DNA from: Sphingobium faniae
Lineage (GTDB): Bacteria; Pseudomonadota; Alphaproteobacteria; Sphingomonadales; Sphingomonadaceae
Assembly (NCBI GenBank): GCA_900100475.1
Contig: FMTU01000003.1
Span: forward strand, 310,001 to 374,000
Direction: 5' to 3'
Length of the DNA stretch: 64,000 bases
The position numbers and the translations under genes were made by a program. Positions 1 to 9,418 of the stretch are shown here, piece by piece. The notes beneath the pieces are model-generated. The model saw nothing but the letters and a program-made list of their open reading frames with translations. It was not told the origin of the DNA and did not search any database. How positions within the stretch are numbered: position 1 is the first letter of the stretch; each line of letters opens with the position of its first letter.

Positions 1-1179
1 TTCGTCATCAACGATCCTGAAATCAACGCCTTCGTCGCGGGCGGGCAATATGTGTGGGTGCACAGCGGCCTCATCGCGCAGGCCGACAATGTGGGCCAGT
101 TGCAGGGCGTGGTCGCGCATGAGCTGGGCCATATCGAGGGCGGGCACATCATCCGGTCGGCCGAGGGGATCAAGGAAGCGACGGGCATCACGCTGCTCAG
201 CCTGGTGCTGGGCGCGGCCGCCATCGCGGCGGGCGGCGCGGAAGCGGGCATGGGGATATTGGGCGCGGGGCAGCAGGCGGCGATGGGCAAGTTCCTCGCC
301 TTTTCCCGCGCGCAGGAAAGTTCCGCCGACCTTGCCGGCGCGCGGTATCTGAGCAAGGCGGGGGTGTCGGGCAAGGGCAGCCTGGAATTCTTCAAGAAGC
401 TCCAGAATCTCGAATATCGCCTCGCCATCCCGCAGGAGGACAGCTACGGCCGCACTCACCCGCTGTCAGGCGAACGGATCAATGTGCTGCGCGAGGTCTA
501 TACGGTCGATCCGGCATGGAACAAGCCGCCCGACCCGCAGCTTGAGGCGCGGTTCGAGCGGATCAAGGCGAAGCTGATCGGCTTCGTGTCCGAACCCACG
601 CAGACGATGCGCAAATATCCCGAAAGCGACCAGACCATCCCGGCCCATTATGCGCGGGCCTATGCCTGGCACAAAAGCGCCTATCCGCAAAAGGCGCTGG
701 CGGAGGCCGATGCGCTGCTCGCCGCCATGCCGGACGATCCCTATTTTCTGGAGTTGAAGGGGCAGATCCTGCTGGAAAGCGGCAAGCCCGCCGACGCCAT
801 CGCCCCCTTGCGCGAGGCGGTGAAGCTGACCAACCAGCCGCTGATCGCCACGCTGCTGGGCCATGCGCTGATCGCGACGGAGGACGACGCCCATTTCGCG
901 GAGGCTGAACAGGTGCTGCGCAACGCGGTGGCGCGGGACCGGGAAAATCCCTTCGCATGGTATCAGTTGGGCGTGGTTTACGAGCGCCGCGGGGACAGCG
1001 CGCGCGCGGCGCTGGCGACGGCGGAACGCTATTCGATGATGGGCCAGGACGCGATGGCCGTCCGTAGCGCGGACGCCGCCATGCAGGGATTGAAGCCGGG
1101 CACGGTTGACTATCTGCGCGCGCAGGATATCGCGATGACATCGCGCGCCGTGGTGGAGCGGAAACGGAAAAAGAAATGA
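1..1179 (+). CDS. M48 family metalloprotease with C-terminal TPR region (5' end missing)
   Basis: The frame is open at base 1, so the signal peptide and N-terminus lie outside the window. The zinc-binding HELGH motif is encoded at 118-132, and the third-ligand region QESSADLAGARYL follows near 313-350, as in M48 peptidases. The C-terminal half (about 600-1100) is rich in Ala/Leu helices typical of tetratricopeptide repeats. An M48 domain plus TPRs is the plan of BepA/YfgC, periplasmic proteases that monitor outer-membrane protein assembly; that role is inferred by family. The stop overlaps the start of the downstream DsbA-like gene (ATGA), so the two are probably co-translated. Confidence 0.9.
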   Translation, partial: FVINDPEINAFVAGGQYVWVHSGLIAQADNVGQLQGVVAHELGHIEGGHIIRSAEGIKEATGITLLSLVLGAAAIAAGGAEAGMGILGAGQQAAMGKFLAFSRAQESSADLAGARYLSKAGVSGKGSLEFFKKLQNLEYRLAIPQEDSYGRTHPLSGERINVLREVYTVDPAWNKPPDPQLEARFERIKAKLIGFVSEPTQTMRKYPESDQTIPAHYARAYAWHKSAYPQKALAEADALLAAMPDDPYFLELKGQILLESGKPADAIAPLREAVKLTNQPLIATLLGHALIATEDDAHFAEAEQVLRNAVARDRENPFAWYQLGVVYERRGDSARAALATAERYSMMGQDAMAVRSADAAMQGLKPGTVDYLRAQDIAMTSRAVVERKRKKK

Positions 1180-1943
1180 CGGACTCCAACCGGCCGGGCT
1201 TCCGCGCGGCCCTTTCCAACAGGACCATTCAGATGACCCTTGGCGTTTTCGCCTTTGCCGCCGCAGCCACCGGCGCTGCCCTCGCCATGCAGACGGGCGG
1301 CGGCGTGAATGCAGGCGACAAGGCCGCGATCGAGCAGATCGTGCATGATTATATTCTCGAACATCCAGAAATCATTCCGCAGGCGATCGAAAAGCTGCAA
1401 TCGAAGCGGATGGAAAGCACCTTGGAAGCCAGCCGCAGCGCGCTGGAAACGCCTTATGCAGGAGCATGGGAAGGCGCGGCCAAGGGCGATGTCACCATCG
1501 TCGAATTCTTCGATTATGCCTGCGGCTATTGCCGGGCCTCGCTGGCGGACCTTGCAAAGCTGGTGAGTCAGGACAGCAAGCTGAAGGTCGTCTATCGCGA
1601 ACTGCCGATCCTGTCGGAGGAAAGCAGCGACGCGGCCAAGGTGTCGCTGCTGGCGGCAGAGCGCGGACAATATATGCCGTTCCACCGCGCGCTTTACGAT
1701 GCGGGCCGGGTGACGCGGGATACGATCCTCGCTTCCGCCGCGAAGGTGGGGATCGGCAGGGCCGACGCCGAAGCGGCCATCGCGTCGCATAAATATGACG
1801 CCGAAATCGCCTCCAACATCGCGCTTGCCCAGAAATTGCAGGCCAGCGGCACGCCGACCTTCGTGATCGGCAAGCAGGTGCTGAACGGCGCGGTCGGGCA
1901 TGAGGCGCTGAAGAAAGCGGTCGCGGCGGCACGGGGGAAGTGA
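1176..1943 (+). CDS. DsbA-family periplasmic thiol:disulfide oxidoreductase
   Basis: 255 aa. An N-terminal hydrophobic segment (residues about 19-40) would export or anchor it. A thioredoxin fold follows with active site CGYC at residues 116-119, preceded by VEFFDYAC, and a cis-proline loop SGTPTF near residue 225. This is the Com1/BdbD-like DsbA type common in alphaproteobacteria; it should introduce or rearrange disulfides in envelope proteins. The start codon overlaps the stop of the M48 protease gene, suggesting a joint envelope quality-control operon. The substrate is unknown. Confidence 0.88.
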   Translation: MTDSNRPGFRAALSNRTIQMTLGVFAFAAAATGAALAMQTGGGVNAGDKAAIEQIVHDYILEHPEIIPQAIEKLQSKRMESTLEASRSALETPYAGAWEGAAKGDVTIVEFFDYACGYCRASLADLAKLVSQDSKLKVVYRELPILSEESSDAAKVSLLAAERGQYMPFHRALYDAGRVTRDTILASAAKVGIGRADAEAAIASHKYDAEIASNIALAQKLQASGTPTFVIGKQVLNGAVGHEALKKAVAAARGK

Positions 1944-2016
1944 GGGACCGCCCTCAAACCCGTCCCCTGAGCCTGCCCCAGGGGGAGCGCAAACCACCAA
2001 CCATGTCCTTGCGCCA

Positions 2017-2045
2017 TTGACTTCGCCGGGCCTTTTCCCTATCGG
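2017..2045 (+). promoter_or_regulatory. Putative sigma-70 promoter of the rpmH operon
   Basis: TTGACT (2017-2022) and TATCGG (2040-2045) are separated by 17 bp and lie 81 bp upstream of rpmH, in the 182-bp gap after the DsbA-like gene. Spacing and -35 fit a strong housekeeping promoter. There is no experimental support. Confidence 0.45.
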
Positions 2046-2125
2046 CACCCCCCTGACATGCGGTCGCCCACCGGCGGCCCTTTTTTGTCGCCTGATTCTT
2101 GATCTGTTTTTTTGAGGAATGAACG

Positions 2126-2260
2126 ATGAAGCGCACCTATCAGCCGAGCAATCTGGTTCGGAAGCGCCGTCACGGTTTCCGCGCCCGCATGGCGACCCCC
2201 GGCGGCCGCAACGTGCTGCGCGCGCGTCGTGCCCGCGGCCGCAAGAGCCTGAGCGCCTGA
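2126..2260 (+). CDS. rpmH: 50S ribosomal protein L34
   Basis: 44 aa, starting [20 protein letters not shown] and ending [13 protein letters not shown], the full length and sequence of bacterial L34, a small basic protein of the large ribosomal subunit. The Shine-Dalgarno sequence is TTGAGGAA (2113-2120). It leads the conserved rpmH-rnpA-yidD-yidC cluster. Confidence 0.98.
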   Translation: MKRTYQPSNLVRKRRHGFRARMATPGGRNVLRARRARGRKSLSA

Positions 2261-2301
2261 ACCAGGCGACGCGCGAATCGGCGCTGGTTCCCGCGCCTGT
2301 C

Positions 2302-2715
2302 GTGATGGGCAGGCGCGCGGATTTCCTGGCGGCGAATCGCGGGCGGCGCGCACCGATGCCGGGCTTCGTCCTGCTGGTGCGCGAACGCGGGGATGGCGAT
2401 CCGGCGATGCGCCTTGGCATCACGGTGACGAAAAAGATTGGCGGCGCTGTCGTCCGGAATCGGATGAAGCGCCGTTTTCGCGTATTGGCGCGCGAACTGC
2501 TGCCCGTGCATGGCGTGACAGGCGCGGACCATGTGCTGATCGGCCGCTCGGACGGCATAGAGCGCGATTTCGACAAGTTGCGACAGGAGCTGGAAAAGGC
2601 GCTGCGGAAAGTGGCGAAAGCGGGCAGGTCCAAAGACGCGACGCGATCAGAAGCTGTGGCGGCCCGCGATATCCGCACCGGGCGCCTTGCCGTGCCGCCG
2701 CGCGAAGCGCCATGA
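2302..2715 (+). CDS. rnpA: Ribonuclease P protein component
   Basis: About 137 aa. It carries the RnpA signature RNRMKRRFR (near residues 52-60) and the preceding beta-strand LGITVTKKIG. It binds the RNase P RNA and helps mature tRNA 5' ends. The start is uncertain: the frame is open back into rpmH, but homology begins around RRADFLAANRG, so GTG 2302 (or ATG 2305) is preferred. The C-terminus extends some 25 residues past the usual end. Its stop overlaps the yidD start (ATGA). Confidence 0.92.
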   Translation: MMGRRADFLAANRGRRAPMPGFVLLVRERGDGDPAMRLGITVTKKIGGAVVRNRMKRRFRVLARELLPVHGVTGADHVLIGRSDGIERDFDKLRQELEKALRKVAKAGRSKDATRSEAVAARDIRTGRLAVPPREAP

Positions 2716-2924
2716 TGTCCCGCATCCTCATCCTCATCGCGCGTGGCTGGCAGCTTGGCCCTTCGCGGATTTTGCCGCCCTCCTGCCGCTATGCCCCCTC
2801 CTGCTCCGAATATGCGATTCAGGCGATCGGCAAATATGGGCCGATCAAGGGTAGCTGGCTGGCGGCGAAGCGGCTAATGCGGTGCCACCCATGGGGCGGG
2901 TCGGGCTATGACCCGGTTCCCTGA
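2712..2924 (+). CDS. yidD: Membrane protein insertion efficiency factor YidD
   Basis: 70 aa with the family core SCRYAPSCSEYA and CHPWGGSGYDPVP, including the conserved cysteines. YidD is a small amphipathic protein at the inner membrane thought to assist YidC-dependent insertion. The ATGA overlap with rnpA and position just before yidC match its conserved context. Confidence 0.96.
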   Translation: MMSRILILIARGWQLGPSRILPPSCRYAPSCSEYAIQAIGKYGPIKGSWLAAKRLMRCHPWGGSGYDPVP

Positions 2925-2960
2925 CCCATCAGAATAACGATTACGGCGGAGCCGAGATAA

Positions 2961-4664
2961 GTGGACAACAAGAAGAACATCGTGTTGGCGGTCATCCTGA
3001 CCGCGCTGATCCTGTTCGGCTGGCCCTATATCGCCAATCATTTCTTCCCGGCGGCCAATCCGCCCGCGACCCAGGTGGAAGGCGGCAAGGAAACGCCTGT
3101 CACGCAGCCGGGCGCCGATCCCGCGGCGGATTCGCCGGGCGCAATCCGCGACCGTGCGCTGGTGCTGAAGGAAGGGCCGCGCTTGCCCATCCGCACGCCC
3201 CGGCTCACTGGCTCGATCAACCTCAAGGGCGCGCGCATCGACGATATCGTGCTGCCGACCTACAGCGAAACCCTCGCCAAGGATTCGCCCGCCATCCGCC
3301 TCTTTTCGCCCAGCGGGACGCAGGATGCGTTCTTCGCGGGCTTCGGCTGGCAGGGCGAAGGGTTCCAGACGCCCGACAACAACACGGTCTGGACAGCGGA
3401 AGGCACGGAACTGACGCCCACCAGTCCGGTCACGCTGCGCTGGACCAATGGCGCGGGCCAGAATTTCGAAATCCGCTATTCCGTCGATCAGAATTACATG
3501 ATCACCGCGCAGCAGAAGGTATCGAACAGCGGCGCGGGCGCGATCGGCGTCAAGAGCTATGGCTATGTCAGCCGCACCGGCATCCCCCACGATCCCGACA
3601 CATGGACCATCCATATCGGGCCGATGGGCGTGTTCAACGGCGCGGCCAATTACGATGTCAACTACAAGGATCTGGACAAGGGGCCGGCGACCCAGAGCTT
3701 CCAGTCGACCGGCGGCTGGCTGGGCTTCACCGACAAATATTGGCTCTCCGCGCTGGTGCCCGATCAGAAGGAAGCCTTTGCGGGGCAGTTCCGCAAGGGC
3801 GCCGGGACGCAATATCAGGCCGATTATAGCCTCAATCCCGTGATGCTCGCTCCGGGCAAGGCGATCACCCAGACCGCGCGCCTGTTCGTCGGCGCCAAGG
3901 AAGTGAAGACGCTGGAAGCCTATCAGGACGCGGGCGTTCCGCTGTTCGACCGGGCGATCGACTGGGGCTGGTTCTACTGGTTCGAAAAACCGATCTTCGG
4001 CCTGCTCCACTGGCTGTTCCAGCAGATCGGCAATTTCGGCGTGGCGATCATCTGTCTGACCTTCGTCGTCCGCGCGCTGATGTACCCGGTCGCCCAGCGC
4101 CAGTTCGCCAGCATGGCCGCGATGCGCGCCGTGCAGCCGAAAATGAAGGCGCTGCAGGAAAAGCATAAGGACGACAAGCCGAAGCTCCAGCAGGAGATGA
4201 TGGAGCTTTACAAGCGGGAGAAGGTCAATCCACTGGCGGGCTGCCTGCCGATCTTCATCCAGATTCCGATCTTCTTCGCGCTTTACAAGGTGTTGCAGCT
4301 CACCATCGAAATGCGGCATCAGCCCTTCGTCCTGTGGATCAAGGATCTCTCCGCGCCCGATCCGCTGCATATCCTCAATCTGTTCGGCCTGTTGCCCTTC
4401 ACGCCGCCCGCCTTCCTGGGCATCGGCGTGCTGGCGCTGCTGCTGGGCATCAGCATGTATTTCCAGTTCAAGCTGAACCCCGCGCAGATGGACCCGATGC
4501 AGCAGCAGGTGTTCGCGATCATGCCCTGGGTCATGATGTTCATCATGGCGCCCTTTGCAGCGGGCCTGCTGGTCTACTGGATCACCAACAACTGCCTGTC
4601 GATGGCGCAGCAATGGTGGCTCTACAAACGCCATCCGCAGCTAAGCGCGGCGGAAGCGAAATAG
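2961..4664 (+). CDS. yidC: Membrane protein insertase YidC
   Basis: 567 aa with GTG start. N-terminal transmembrane segment (residues about 7-25), a large periplasmic beta domain (about 60-340), then the conserved five-helix insertase core (about 345-560) with the motif [15 protein letters not shown]. This is the long Gram-negative YidC/Oxa1 type, which inserts inner-membrane proteins alone or with SecYEG. The GTG lies 36 bp after the yidD stop. The C-terminus is short and basic-poor, as in many alphaproteobacteria. Confidence 0.97.
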   Translation: MDNKKNIVLAVILTALILFGWPYIANHFFPAANPPATQVEGGKETPVTQPGADPAADSPGAIRDRALVLKEGPRLPIRTPRLTGSINLKGARIDDIVLPTYSETLAKDSPAIRLFSPSGTQDAFFAGFGWQGEGFQTPDNNTVWTAEGTELTPTSPVTLRWTNGAGQNFEIRYSVDQNYMITAQQKVSNSGAGAIGVKSYGYVSRTGIPHDPDTWTIHIGPMGVFNGAANYDVNYKDLDKGPATQSFQSTGGWLGFTDKYWLSALVPDQKEAFAGQFRKGAGTQYQADYSLNPVMLAPGKAITQTARLFVGAKEVKTLEAYQDAGVPLFDRAIDWGWFYWFEKPIFGLLHWLFQQIGNFGVAIICLTFVVRALMYPVAQRQFASMAAMRAVQPKMKALQEKHKDDKPKLQQEMMELYKREKVNPLAGCLPIFIQIPIFFALYKVLQLTIEMRHQPFVLWIKDLSAPDPLHILNLFGLLPFTPPAFLGIGVLALLLGISMYFQFKLNPAQMDPMQQQVFAIMPWVMMFIMAPFAAGLLVYWITNNCLSMAQQWWLYKRHPQLSAAEAK

Positions 4665-4674
4665 GCTGCCCGGC

Positions 4675-5337
4675 GTGAATGAACAGGAAAGCACCGGGCA
4701 GGATTTGGCCGAATGGATCGAGGAAGCGCGCAAGGTCTTTGCTGGGCCGATCACCTTCCTCAAATCCGCGCCGGACCTCAAATTCCTGCCTGACATGGCG
4801 GTGAATGAAGTGGCGTTCGCGGGCCGGTCGAACGTCGGCAAATCCTCGCTGCTCAATGCGTTGACCGGACGCAACGGCCTGGCGCGCACGTCCAATACGC
4901 CGGGGCGGACGCAGGAGTTGAACTTCTTTGACGTGGGGGAGCCGCTGCGCTTCCGGCTCGTCGACATGCCCGGTTATGGCTATGCCCGCGCGCCCAAGGA
5001 TATGGTGCGCAAATGGCGGTTCCTGGTGAACGACTATCTGCGCGGGCGGGCGAAGCTCAAGCGGACGCTGGTGCTGATCGACAGCCGCCATGGCGTCAAG
5101 GATGTCGATGCGGACATGCTGGACATGCTGGACGCGGCGGCGGTCAGCTATCGCATCGTGCTGACCAAGGCGGACAAGGTGAAGGCCAGCCATCTGGCGC
5201 AAGTCATCGAGAACACCGCGCAGGCGATCCGCAAGCGCCCCGCCGCCCATCCCGACATCATCGCCACGTCGAGCGAAAAGGGGATGGGACTGCCGGAACT
5301 GCGCGCTGCGGTGCTAGAAAGCGTCACTCAGGGATAA
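4675..5337 (+). CDS. yihA: Ribosome biogenesis GTP-binding protein YihA/YsxC (EngB)
   Basis: 220 aa, GTG start 10 bp after yidC. GTPase motifs are in order: G1 [10 protein letters not shown]3 DMPGYG and G4 TKAD. The protein is a TRAFAC GTPase required for late 50S assembly. Homology begins around residue 20, so the first 15-20 residues are a poorly conserved extension typical of alphaproteobacteria. Confidence 0.95.
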   Translation: MNEQESTGQDLAEWIEEARKVFAGPITFLKSAPDLKFLPDMAVNEVAFAGRSNVGKSSLLNALTGRNGLARTSNTPGRTQELNFFDVGEPLRFRLVDMPGYGYARAPKDMVRKWRFLVNDYLRGRAKLKRTLVLIDSRHGVKDVDADMLDMLDAAAVSYRIVLTKADKVKASHLAQVIENTAQAIRKRPAAHPDIIATSSEKGMGLPELRAAVLESVTQG

Positions 5338-5350
5338 GGGAACGGACCGC

Positions 5351-5653
5351 ATGAGCGACGATGATTATGTCTATGACGAAGCCAGCGGCGAATGGATCAG
5401 CGCGGCGGAAGCCGCGGCGAAGGGGCAGGCCAGCGACGGCGTGGAAGTGCGTGACGCGGTCGGCAATCTGCTGGCCGATGGCGATCAGGTGACGCTGATC
5501 AAGGATCTGGTGGTCAAGGGCGCGGGGCAGACTTTGAAGCGCGGGACGCTGATCAAATCCATCCGGCTGACCGGCGATCCGCAAGAGATCGACTGCCGCT
5601 ATGAAGGGATCAGGGGGCTGGTGCTGCGCGCGGAGTTCGTTCGCAAACGGTGA
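5351..5653 (+). CDS. YjdM/PhnA-like domain protein
   Basis: 100 aa. From residue 35 on (VRDAVGNLLADGDQVTLIKD ... KRGTLIKSIRL ... IDCRYEGIRGLVLRAEFVRK) it matches the C-terminal SH3-like domain of YjdM, once called PhnA. The usual N-terminal zinc ribbon is absent, replaced by an acidic segment DDDYVYDEASGEW. YjdM is annotated with phosphonate use, but the true function is unknown. It starts 13 bp after yihA and may be in the same transcript. Confidence 0.75.
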   Translation: MSDDDYVYDEASGEWISAAEAAAKGQASDGVEVRDAVGNLLADGDQVTLIKDLVVKGAGQTLKRGTLIKSIRLTGDPQEIDCRYEGIRGLVLRAEFVRKR

Positions 5654-5742
5654 ACACCGCCGTCAGGACAGACTGAGCTGCGCCCCGCCCTTGCGCGGCC
5701 GGCGCCCCGGTTCTTCATGATGCGTACGGCCGATACACGCCT

Positions 5743-6002
5743 TTAAGTCTTGCGCGGTTTTCCGAAGGCGGCGCGGAGTTCATCCTTGGCCTGTTCCAAT
5801 ATCTCACGCTGTCTCGCGTCCAATCCTTCCCCCCCCCACGGTTGATGTAGAAGGTCAGCATGGACATGGCCGAACGGAAGGGGCCGCTCTTGCGGCGATG
5901 GCTTGCCTCGGCCGATCGTTTGAGGGAGGCGGCGATCTTTCGAGGATCGTGCAGGGTAAAAACGTCCCGCTCCAGATCGAGCGCGTCGCTATGTTCGGTC
6001 AC
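5743..6002 (-). pseudogene. DUF3175 protein, frameshifted in a G8 tract
   Basis: From GTG 6002 the leftward product reads TEHSDALDLERDVFTL and SMLTFYINRGG, the conserved body of DUF3175. At a run of eight G (C run near 5829-5837 on this strand) the frame changes; the neighbouring frame continues LDARQREILEQAKDEL to FGKPRKT and stops at 5743, which is the expected family C-terminus. Without correction the product runs on to 5715 with an unrelated tail. It is either a real phase-variable or decayed gene, or a homopolymer sequencing error. Function unknown. Confidence 0.7.
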
Positions 6003-6172
6003 ATCCCGCGACCATTGCCGCTGCTTCGCCAGCGTTCATCCTCCGGCCGGTGTCATGAATGAACGGTGCTTCCGCCAAAAGGTTCGCCTCTCCTGAAAAG
6101 GAGGTGATTGTCTTTCGATCACGCGCCCTTACTGTGCGGCCAAAGCAGCAACGAACGGGCAAGAGAAAAGCG

Positions 6173-8218
6173 ATGGCGCGTCATATTCCCTGGATATTGA
6201 TCGCGATTGTGGGCGCGGTGTCATTGAGCGTGGTAGCGGTGTCGCGGGGTGAGGCCGTGAACGCGCTGTGGATCGTGGTGGCGGCGGTCAGCAGTTTCCT
6301 TGTCGCCTACCGCTATTATGCGCTCTACATCGCGCGGCATGTGATGCGGCTCGATCCGGCGCGGCCGACGCCTGCCATTCGGCGCGCGGACGGCATGGAT
6401 TATGTCGCGACCGACCGGACGGTGCTGTTCGGCCACCATTTCGCCGCCATTGCCGGCGCGGGGCCGCTGGTGGGGCCGGTGCTGGCGGCGCAGATGGGCT
6501 ATCTGCCCGGAACCCTGTGGATCATCGCGGGCGTGGTGCTGGCAGGCGCGGTGCAGGATTTCATGGTCCTGTTCATCTCCATGCGGCGGGACGGCAAGTC
6601 GCTGGGCGAACTGATCCGCATGGAGATGGGGCAGGCAGCGGGGACCATCGCGCTGTTCGGGGCTTTCATCATCATGGTCATCATCCTTGCCGTGCTGGCG
6701 CTGATCGTGGTGAAGGCGCTGGCGGAAAGCCCGTGGGGCATGTTCACCGTGGCCGCGACGGTGCCGCTCGCGATCTTCATGGGCGTCTATACGCGATGGA
6801 TCAGGCCGGGGCGGATCGGCGAAGTGTCGCTGCTGGGGCTGGTCGGGCTGCTGGCCGCCATCGTCTATGGGCAAGACATCGCCCAGTCGCCGGTCTGGGG
6901 TCCGGCCTTCACCTTCACGCCGGTGCAGCTTTGCTGGATATTGATCGGCTATGGCGCGGTGGCCTCCGTGCTGCCGGTGTGGCTGCTGCTCGCGCCGCGC
7001 GATTACCTGTCCACCTTCCTCAAGATCGGGGCGATCGCAGCGTTGGCCGTCGGCATCGTCATCATGGCCCCGCCGCTCAAGATGCACGCGGTCACGCAGT
7101 TCGTGCATGGCGGCGGGCCGGTCTGGTCGGGAGGGCTGTTTCCCTTCCTCTTCATCACCATCGCCTGCGGAGCGGTGTCGGGTTTCCACGCCCTGATCGC
7201 CAGCGGCACGACGCCCAAGCTGATCGCCAGCGAAGGGCATGCGCCGATCATCGGCTATGGCGCGATGCTGATGGAGGCGTTCGTCGCGATCATGGCGCTG
7301 GTCGGCGCGTCGATCCTCGATCCGGGCATCTACTTCACGATGAACAGTCCCGCCGCCGTCATCGGCACGGATGCGGCGAGCGCGGCGGCGGCGGTGACGG
7401 CCATGGGCTTCCCGATCGAACCGGGCCTCATCCTCCAGACGGCGAAGGATGTGGGCGAACACAGCATCATCTCCCGCGCGGGCGGCGCGCCGACGCTGGC
7501 GGTGGCGATGGCGGAGATATTCTCCCATGTCGTCGGCGGCCCGGCGATGAAGGCCTTCTGGTATCATTTCGCGATCCTGTTCGAAGCGCTGTTCATCCTG
7601 ACCGCCGTGGACGCGGGGACGCGCGCGGGCCGCTTCATGTTGCAGGATCTGATCGGACTGGCGGTGCCGGGCTTCAAGGACACGAGCAGCCCCCTGCCCG
7701 GCATCGTCGCGACGGGATTGTGCGTCGCGGCCTGGGGCTTCTTCCTGCATCAGGGGGTCACCGATCCGCTGGGCGGGGTGAACACGCTCTGGCCGGTGTT
7801 CGGCATTTCCAACCAGATGCTCGCCGCCATCGCGCTGATGCTGGGGACCACGGTGCTGTTCCGCATGAAGCGGGACCGCTACGCCTGGGTGACGATGGTT
7901 CCGACGGCCTGGCTGCTGATCTGCACGGTGAGCGCGGGATGGTTGAAGCTGTTCTCCGCCGATCCCGCGATCGGGTTCCTCGCCCATGCGGCGAAATTTT
8001 CCGAAGCGGCGGCGCGAGGCGAAGTGCTGTCCCCCGCCAAATCCATGGCGGAAATGGAGCAGATCGTCTTCAACGACCGGATCGACGCCGCCTTGTGCGC
8101 GATCTTCCTGGCGGTGGTGCTGTCGCTACTGTTCTTCACCATCCGCACCTGCATCGCGGCGCGGCGCGCGGATCGGCCAACCGCGCAGGAAATTCCGGCG
8201 GTGGTGGCGGCGGAATGA
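6173..8218 (+). CDS. cstA: Carbon starvation protein CstA (peptide/pyruvate transporter family)
   Basis: About 681 aa. Start placed at ATG 6173 (MARHIPWIL), after the purine-rich AAGAGAAAAG; the frame is open further upstream but that part does not look like CstA. It has many hydrophobic helices and the conserved stretch FAAIAGAGPLVGPVLAAQMG. CstA proteins are inner-membrane transporters induced in starvation, linked to peptide and pyruvate uptake. The stop overlaps the small downstream partner (ATGA), the usual cstA-ybdD pair. Confidence 0.93.
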   Translation: MARHIPWILIAIVGAVSLSVVAVSRGEAVNALWIVVAAVSSFLVAYRYYALYIARHVMRLDPARPTPAIRRADGMDYVATDRTVLFGHHFAAIAGAGPLVGPVLAAQMGYLPGTLWIIAGVVLAGAVQDFMVLFISMRRDGKSLGELIRMEMGQAAGTIALFGAFIIMVIILAVLALIVVKALAESPWGMFTVAATVPLAIFMGVYTRWIRPGRIGEVSLLGLVGLLAAIVYGQDIAQSPVWGPAFTFTPVQLCWILIGYGAVASVLPVWLLLAPRDYLSTFLKIGAIAALAVGIVIMAPPLKMHAVTQFVHGGGPVWSGGLFPFLFITIACGAVSGFHALIASGTTPKLIASEGHAPIIGYGAMLMEAFVAIMALVGASILDPGIYFTMNSPAAVIGTDAASAAAAVTAMGFPIEPGLILQTAKDVGEHSIISRAGGAPTLAVAMAEIFSHVVGGPAMKAFWYHFAILFEALFILTAVDAGTRAGRFMLQDLIGLAVPGFKDTSSPLPGIVATGLCVAAWGFFLHQGVTDPLGGVNTLWPVFGISNQMLAAIALMLGTTVLFRMKRDRYAWVTMVPTAWLLICTVSAGWLKLFSADPAIGFLAHAAKFSEAAARGEVLSPAKSMAEMEQIVFNDRIDAALCAIFLAVVLSLLFFTIRTCIAARRADRPTAQEIPAVVAAE

Positions 8219-8400
8219 GGAGGCTCTTCCTCCGCCTGCGGCAGATCGCGCGGGCCATGGTCGGCGCACCCGATTATGATGCCTATCTGCGCCATATGCA
8301 GGAACATCATCCCGGCGCCCCGCCGCTGAGCGAGGCGCAACTGTTCCGCGAACGGCAGGAAGCGCGCTATGGCGGCAAGAATGGCGGGAAATGCTGTTGA
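8215..8400 (+). CDS. YbdD/YjiX family small protein (CstA partner)
   Basis: 61 aa. The pattern VGAPDYDAYLRHMQEHHPG and the ending near FRERQEARYGG is characteristic of YbdD/YjiX. In enterobacteria these small cytoplasmic proteins are needed for CstA-type transporter function. The ATGA overlap with cstA supports translational coupling. Confidence 0.9.
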   Translation: MRRLFLRLRQIARAMVGAPDYDAYLRHMQEHHPGAPPLSEAQLFRERQEARYGGKNGGKCC

Positions 8401-8442
8401 TCGACGGTTAGGTCGGATCGACAATCCCATGCGAAACCCGGA

Positions 8443-9117
8443 TCAGACCAGCCGCCGTCCCGTCCATACGACGCGGCCGACAATATCCACCAGCACCGGG
8501 TCGATATCATTCCAATCGGGATAATGAGCATTGTCGCTCAGCACGTTGATCGCACTCCGGCGCAGCCCCAGCGCCACCCGCTTCACCATCAGCACGCCGT
8601 CAAGCCGCAACACATAGACGCCGTCGCGCAGCCGCTCGGCCCCGTCTTCATGGTTGACCATGATCTCATCCCCGTCGCTGAGGGTCGGCGCCATGGATTC
8701 GCCATCGACGCGGATGATGGAAACGCGCTGCGGGCGGACGCCGATATGACGCAGCCAGCTTGCGTCGAAGGCCATGACGCCCGCCGCCCGCTCATCCTCG
8801 TCCAGCGTTCCGGCCCCCGCCGAAGCGCCCAGCGCCAGACGCGGCACCGCGACGATCGCGGGAATGGAACGCAAACGCGAAGGCGTACCTGACAAAGACG
8901 GGACGCGTCCGCCCAGCATCTCTTCGGACACGCCGAAATAGCGGGCGAGGACGCGCCGGTCCTCCTCGTCGAGTTTGCGGGGCGTCCCGCGCTTGATGAA
9001 CTGCTGGATATAGGCGGAGTTGCGTTTGAGCAGGCGGGAAAGATCGGCGTAATTCTCCCCCCGCTCGGCAATCAGCCGGTCCAGCACGTCGCGGGGATCT
9101 TCTCCATTACCGATCAT
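8443..9117 (-). CDS. S24 family peptidase / LexA-like transcriptional regulator
   Basis: 224 aa. The N-terminal part (residues about 10-65) is a helix-turn-helix region; the C-terminal S24 domain has nucleophile Ser141 in DGESMAP and general base Lys179 in MVKRV. The family represses target genes and can self-cleave on RecA filaments. It lies outside the prophage border (9461), so it is a chromosomal gene even though it resembles a phage repressor. It is divergent from 9224-9418, and the gap holds TAGGAAA inverted repeats, probably its operators. Confidence 0.85.
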   Translation of the reverse strand: MIGNGEDPRDVLDRLIAERGENYADLSRLLKRNSAYIQQFIKRGTPRKLDEEDRRVLARYFGVSEEMLGGRVPSLSGTPSRLRSIPAIVAVPRLALGASAGAGTLDEDERAAGVMAFDASWLRHIGVRPQRVSIIRVDGESMAPTLSDGDEIMVNHEDGAERLRDGVYVLRLDGVLMVKRVALGLRRSAINVLSDNAHYPDWNDIDPVLVDIVGRVVWTGRRLV

Positions 9118-9140
9118 GTTTCATCCATAATGAAAGGAAT

Positions 9141-9186
9141 TTTCCTAGACAAGTAGGAAATACATCATGAGATAGGAATAAACCTA
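9141..9186. promoter_or_regulatory. Probable operators of the S24 regulator
   Basis: TTTCCTA-N6-TAGGAAA is a perfect inverted repeat at 9141-9160; a second, weaker one, TAGG-N6-CCTA, lies at 9173-9186. Both are in the 106-bp gap between the divergent S24 gene and the small gene at 9224, the expected place for autoregulatory operators. Confidence 0.5.
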
Positions 9187-9223
9187 CTGATTTGCCAAGG
9201 GCGAGTCGAACTGGAGGAGGAGA

Positions 9224-9418
9224 TTGAAGACGATGATTTTGCGCGCGATCGAAAAATTCCTGCGAGAAAATGACATTCCGCCGACTCGCTTCGGACGCGA
9301 ATGCGCGCGCGATCCCCGGCTGGTCTTCGACCTGCGCAGAGGCCGCGAACCGGGCCAACGGGTGACGCGAAGAATAGAACATTTCATGAACACATATCGC
9401 AGGAGCGCCAGCATATGA
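9224..9418 (+). CDS. Small helix-turn-helix-like protein
   Basis: 64 aa. TTG start chosen because GGAGG (9213-9217) lies 6 bp upstream; ATG 9233 is the alternative. The pattern IEKFLRENDIPPTRFGRECA then LRRGREPGQRVTRRIEHFM has the same layout as proteins at 59148-59351 and 20989-21324: a helix, a short FG-containing helix, then a basic segment ending in a regular helix. It is probably a minimal DNA-binding protein; function unknown. Its stop overlaps (ATGA) the start of the gene the prophage interrupts. Confidence 0.6.
   Translation: MKTMILRAIEKFLRENDIPPTRFGRECARDPRLVFDLRRGREPGQRVTRRIEHFMNTYRRSASI

Noticed and set aside
2874..4634. 586-codon leftward frame opposite yidC
   Set aside because: Antisense shadow of a clear yidC gene; high-GC DNA often gives long empty frames. 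No family features.
6221..7987. 588-codon leftward frame opposite cstA
   Set aside because: His/Arg/Asp-rich shadow of cstA with no domain signs.
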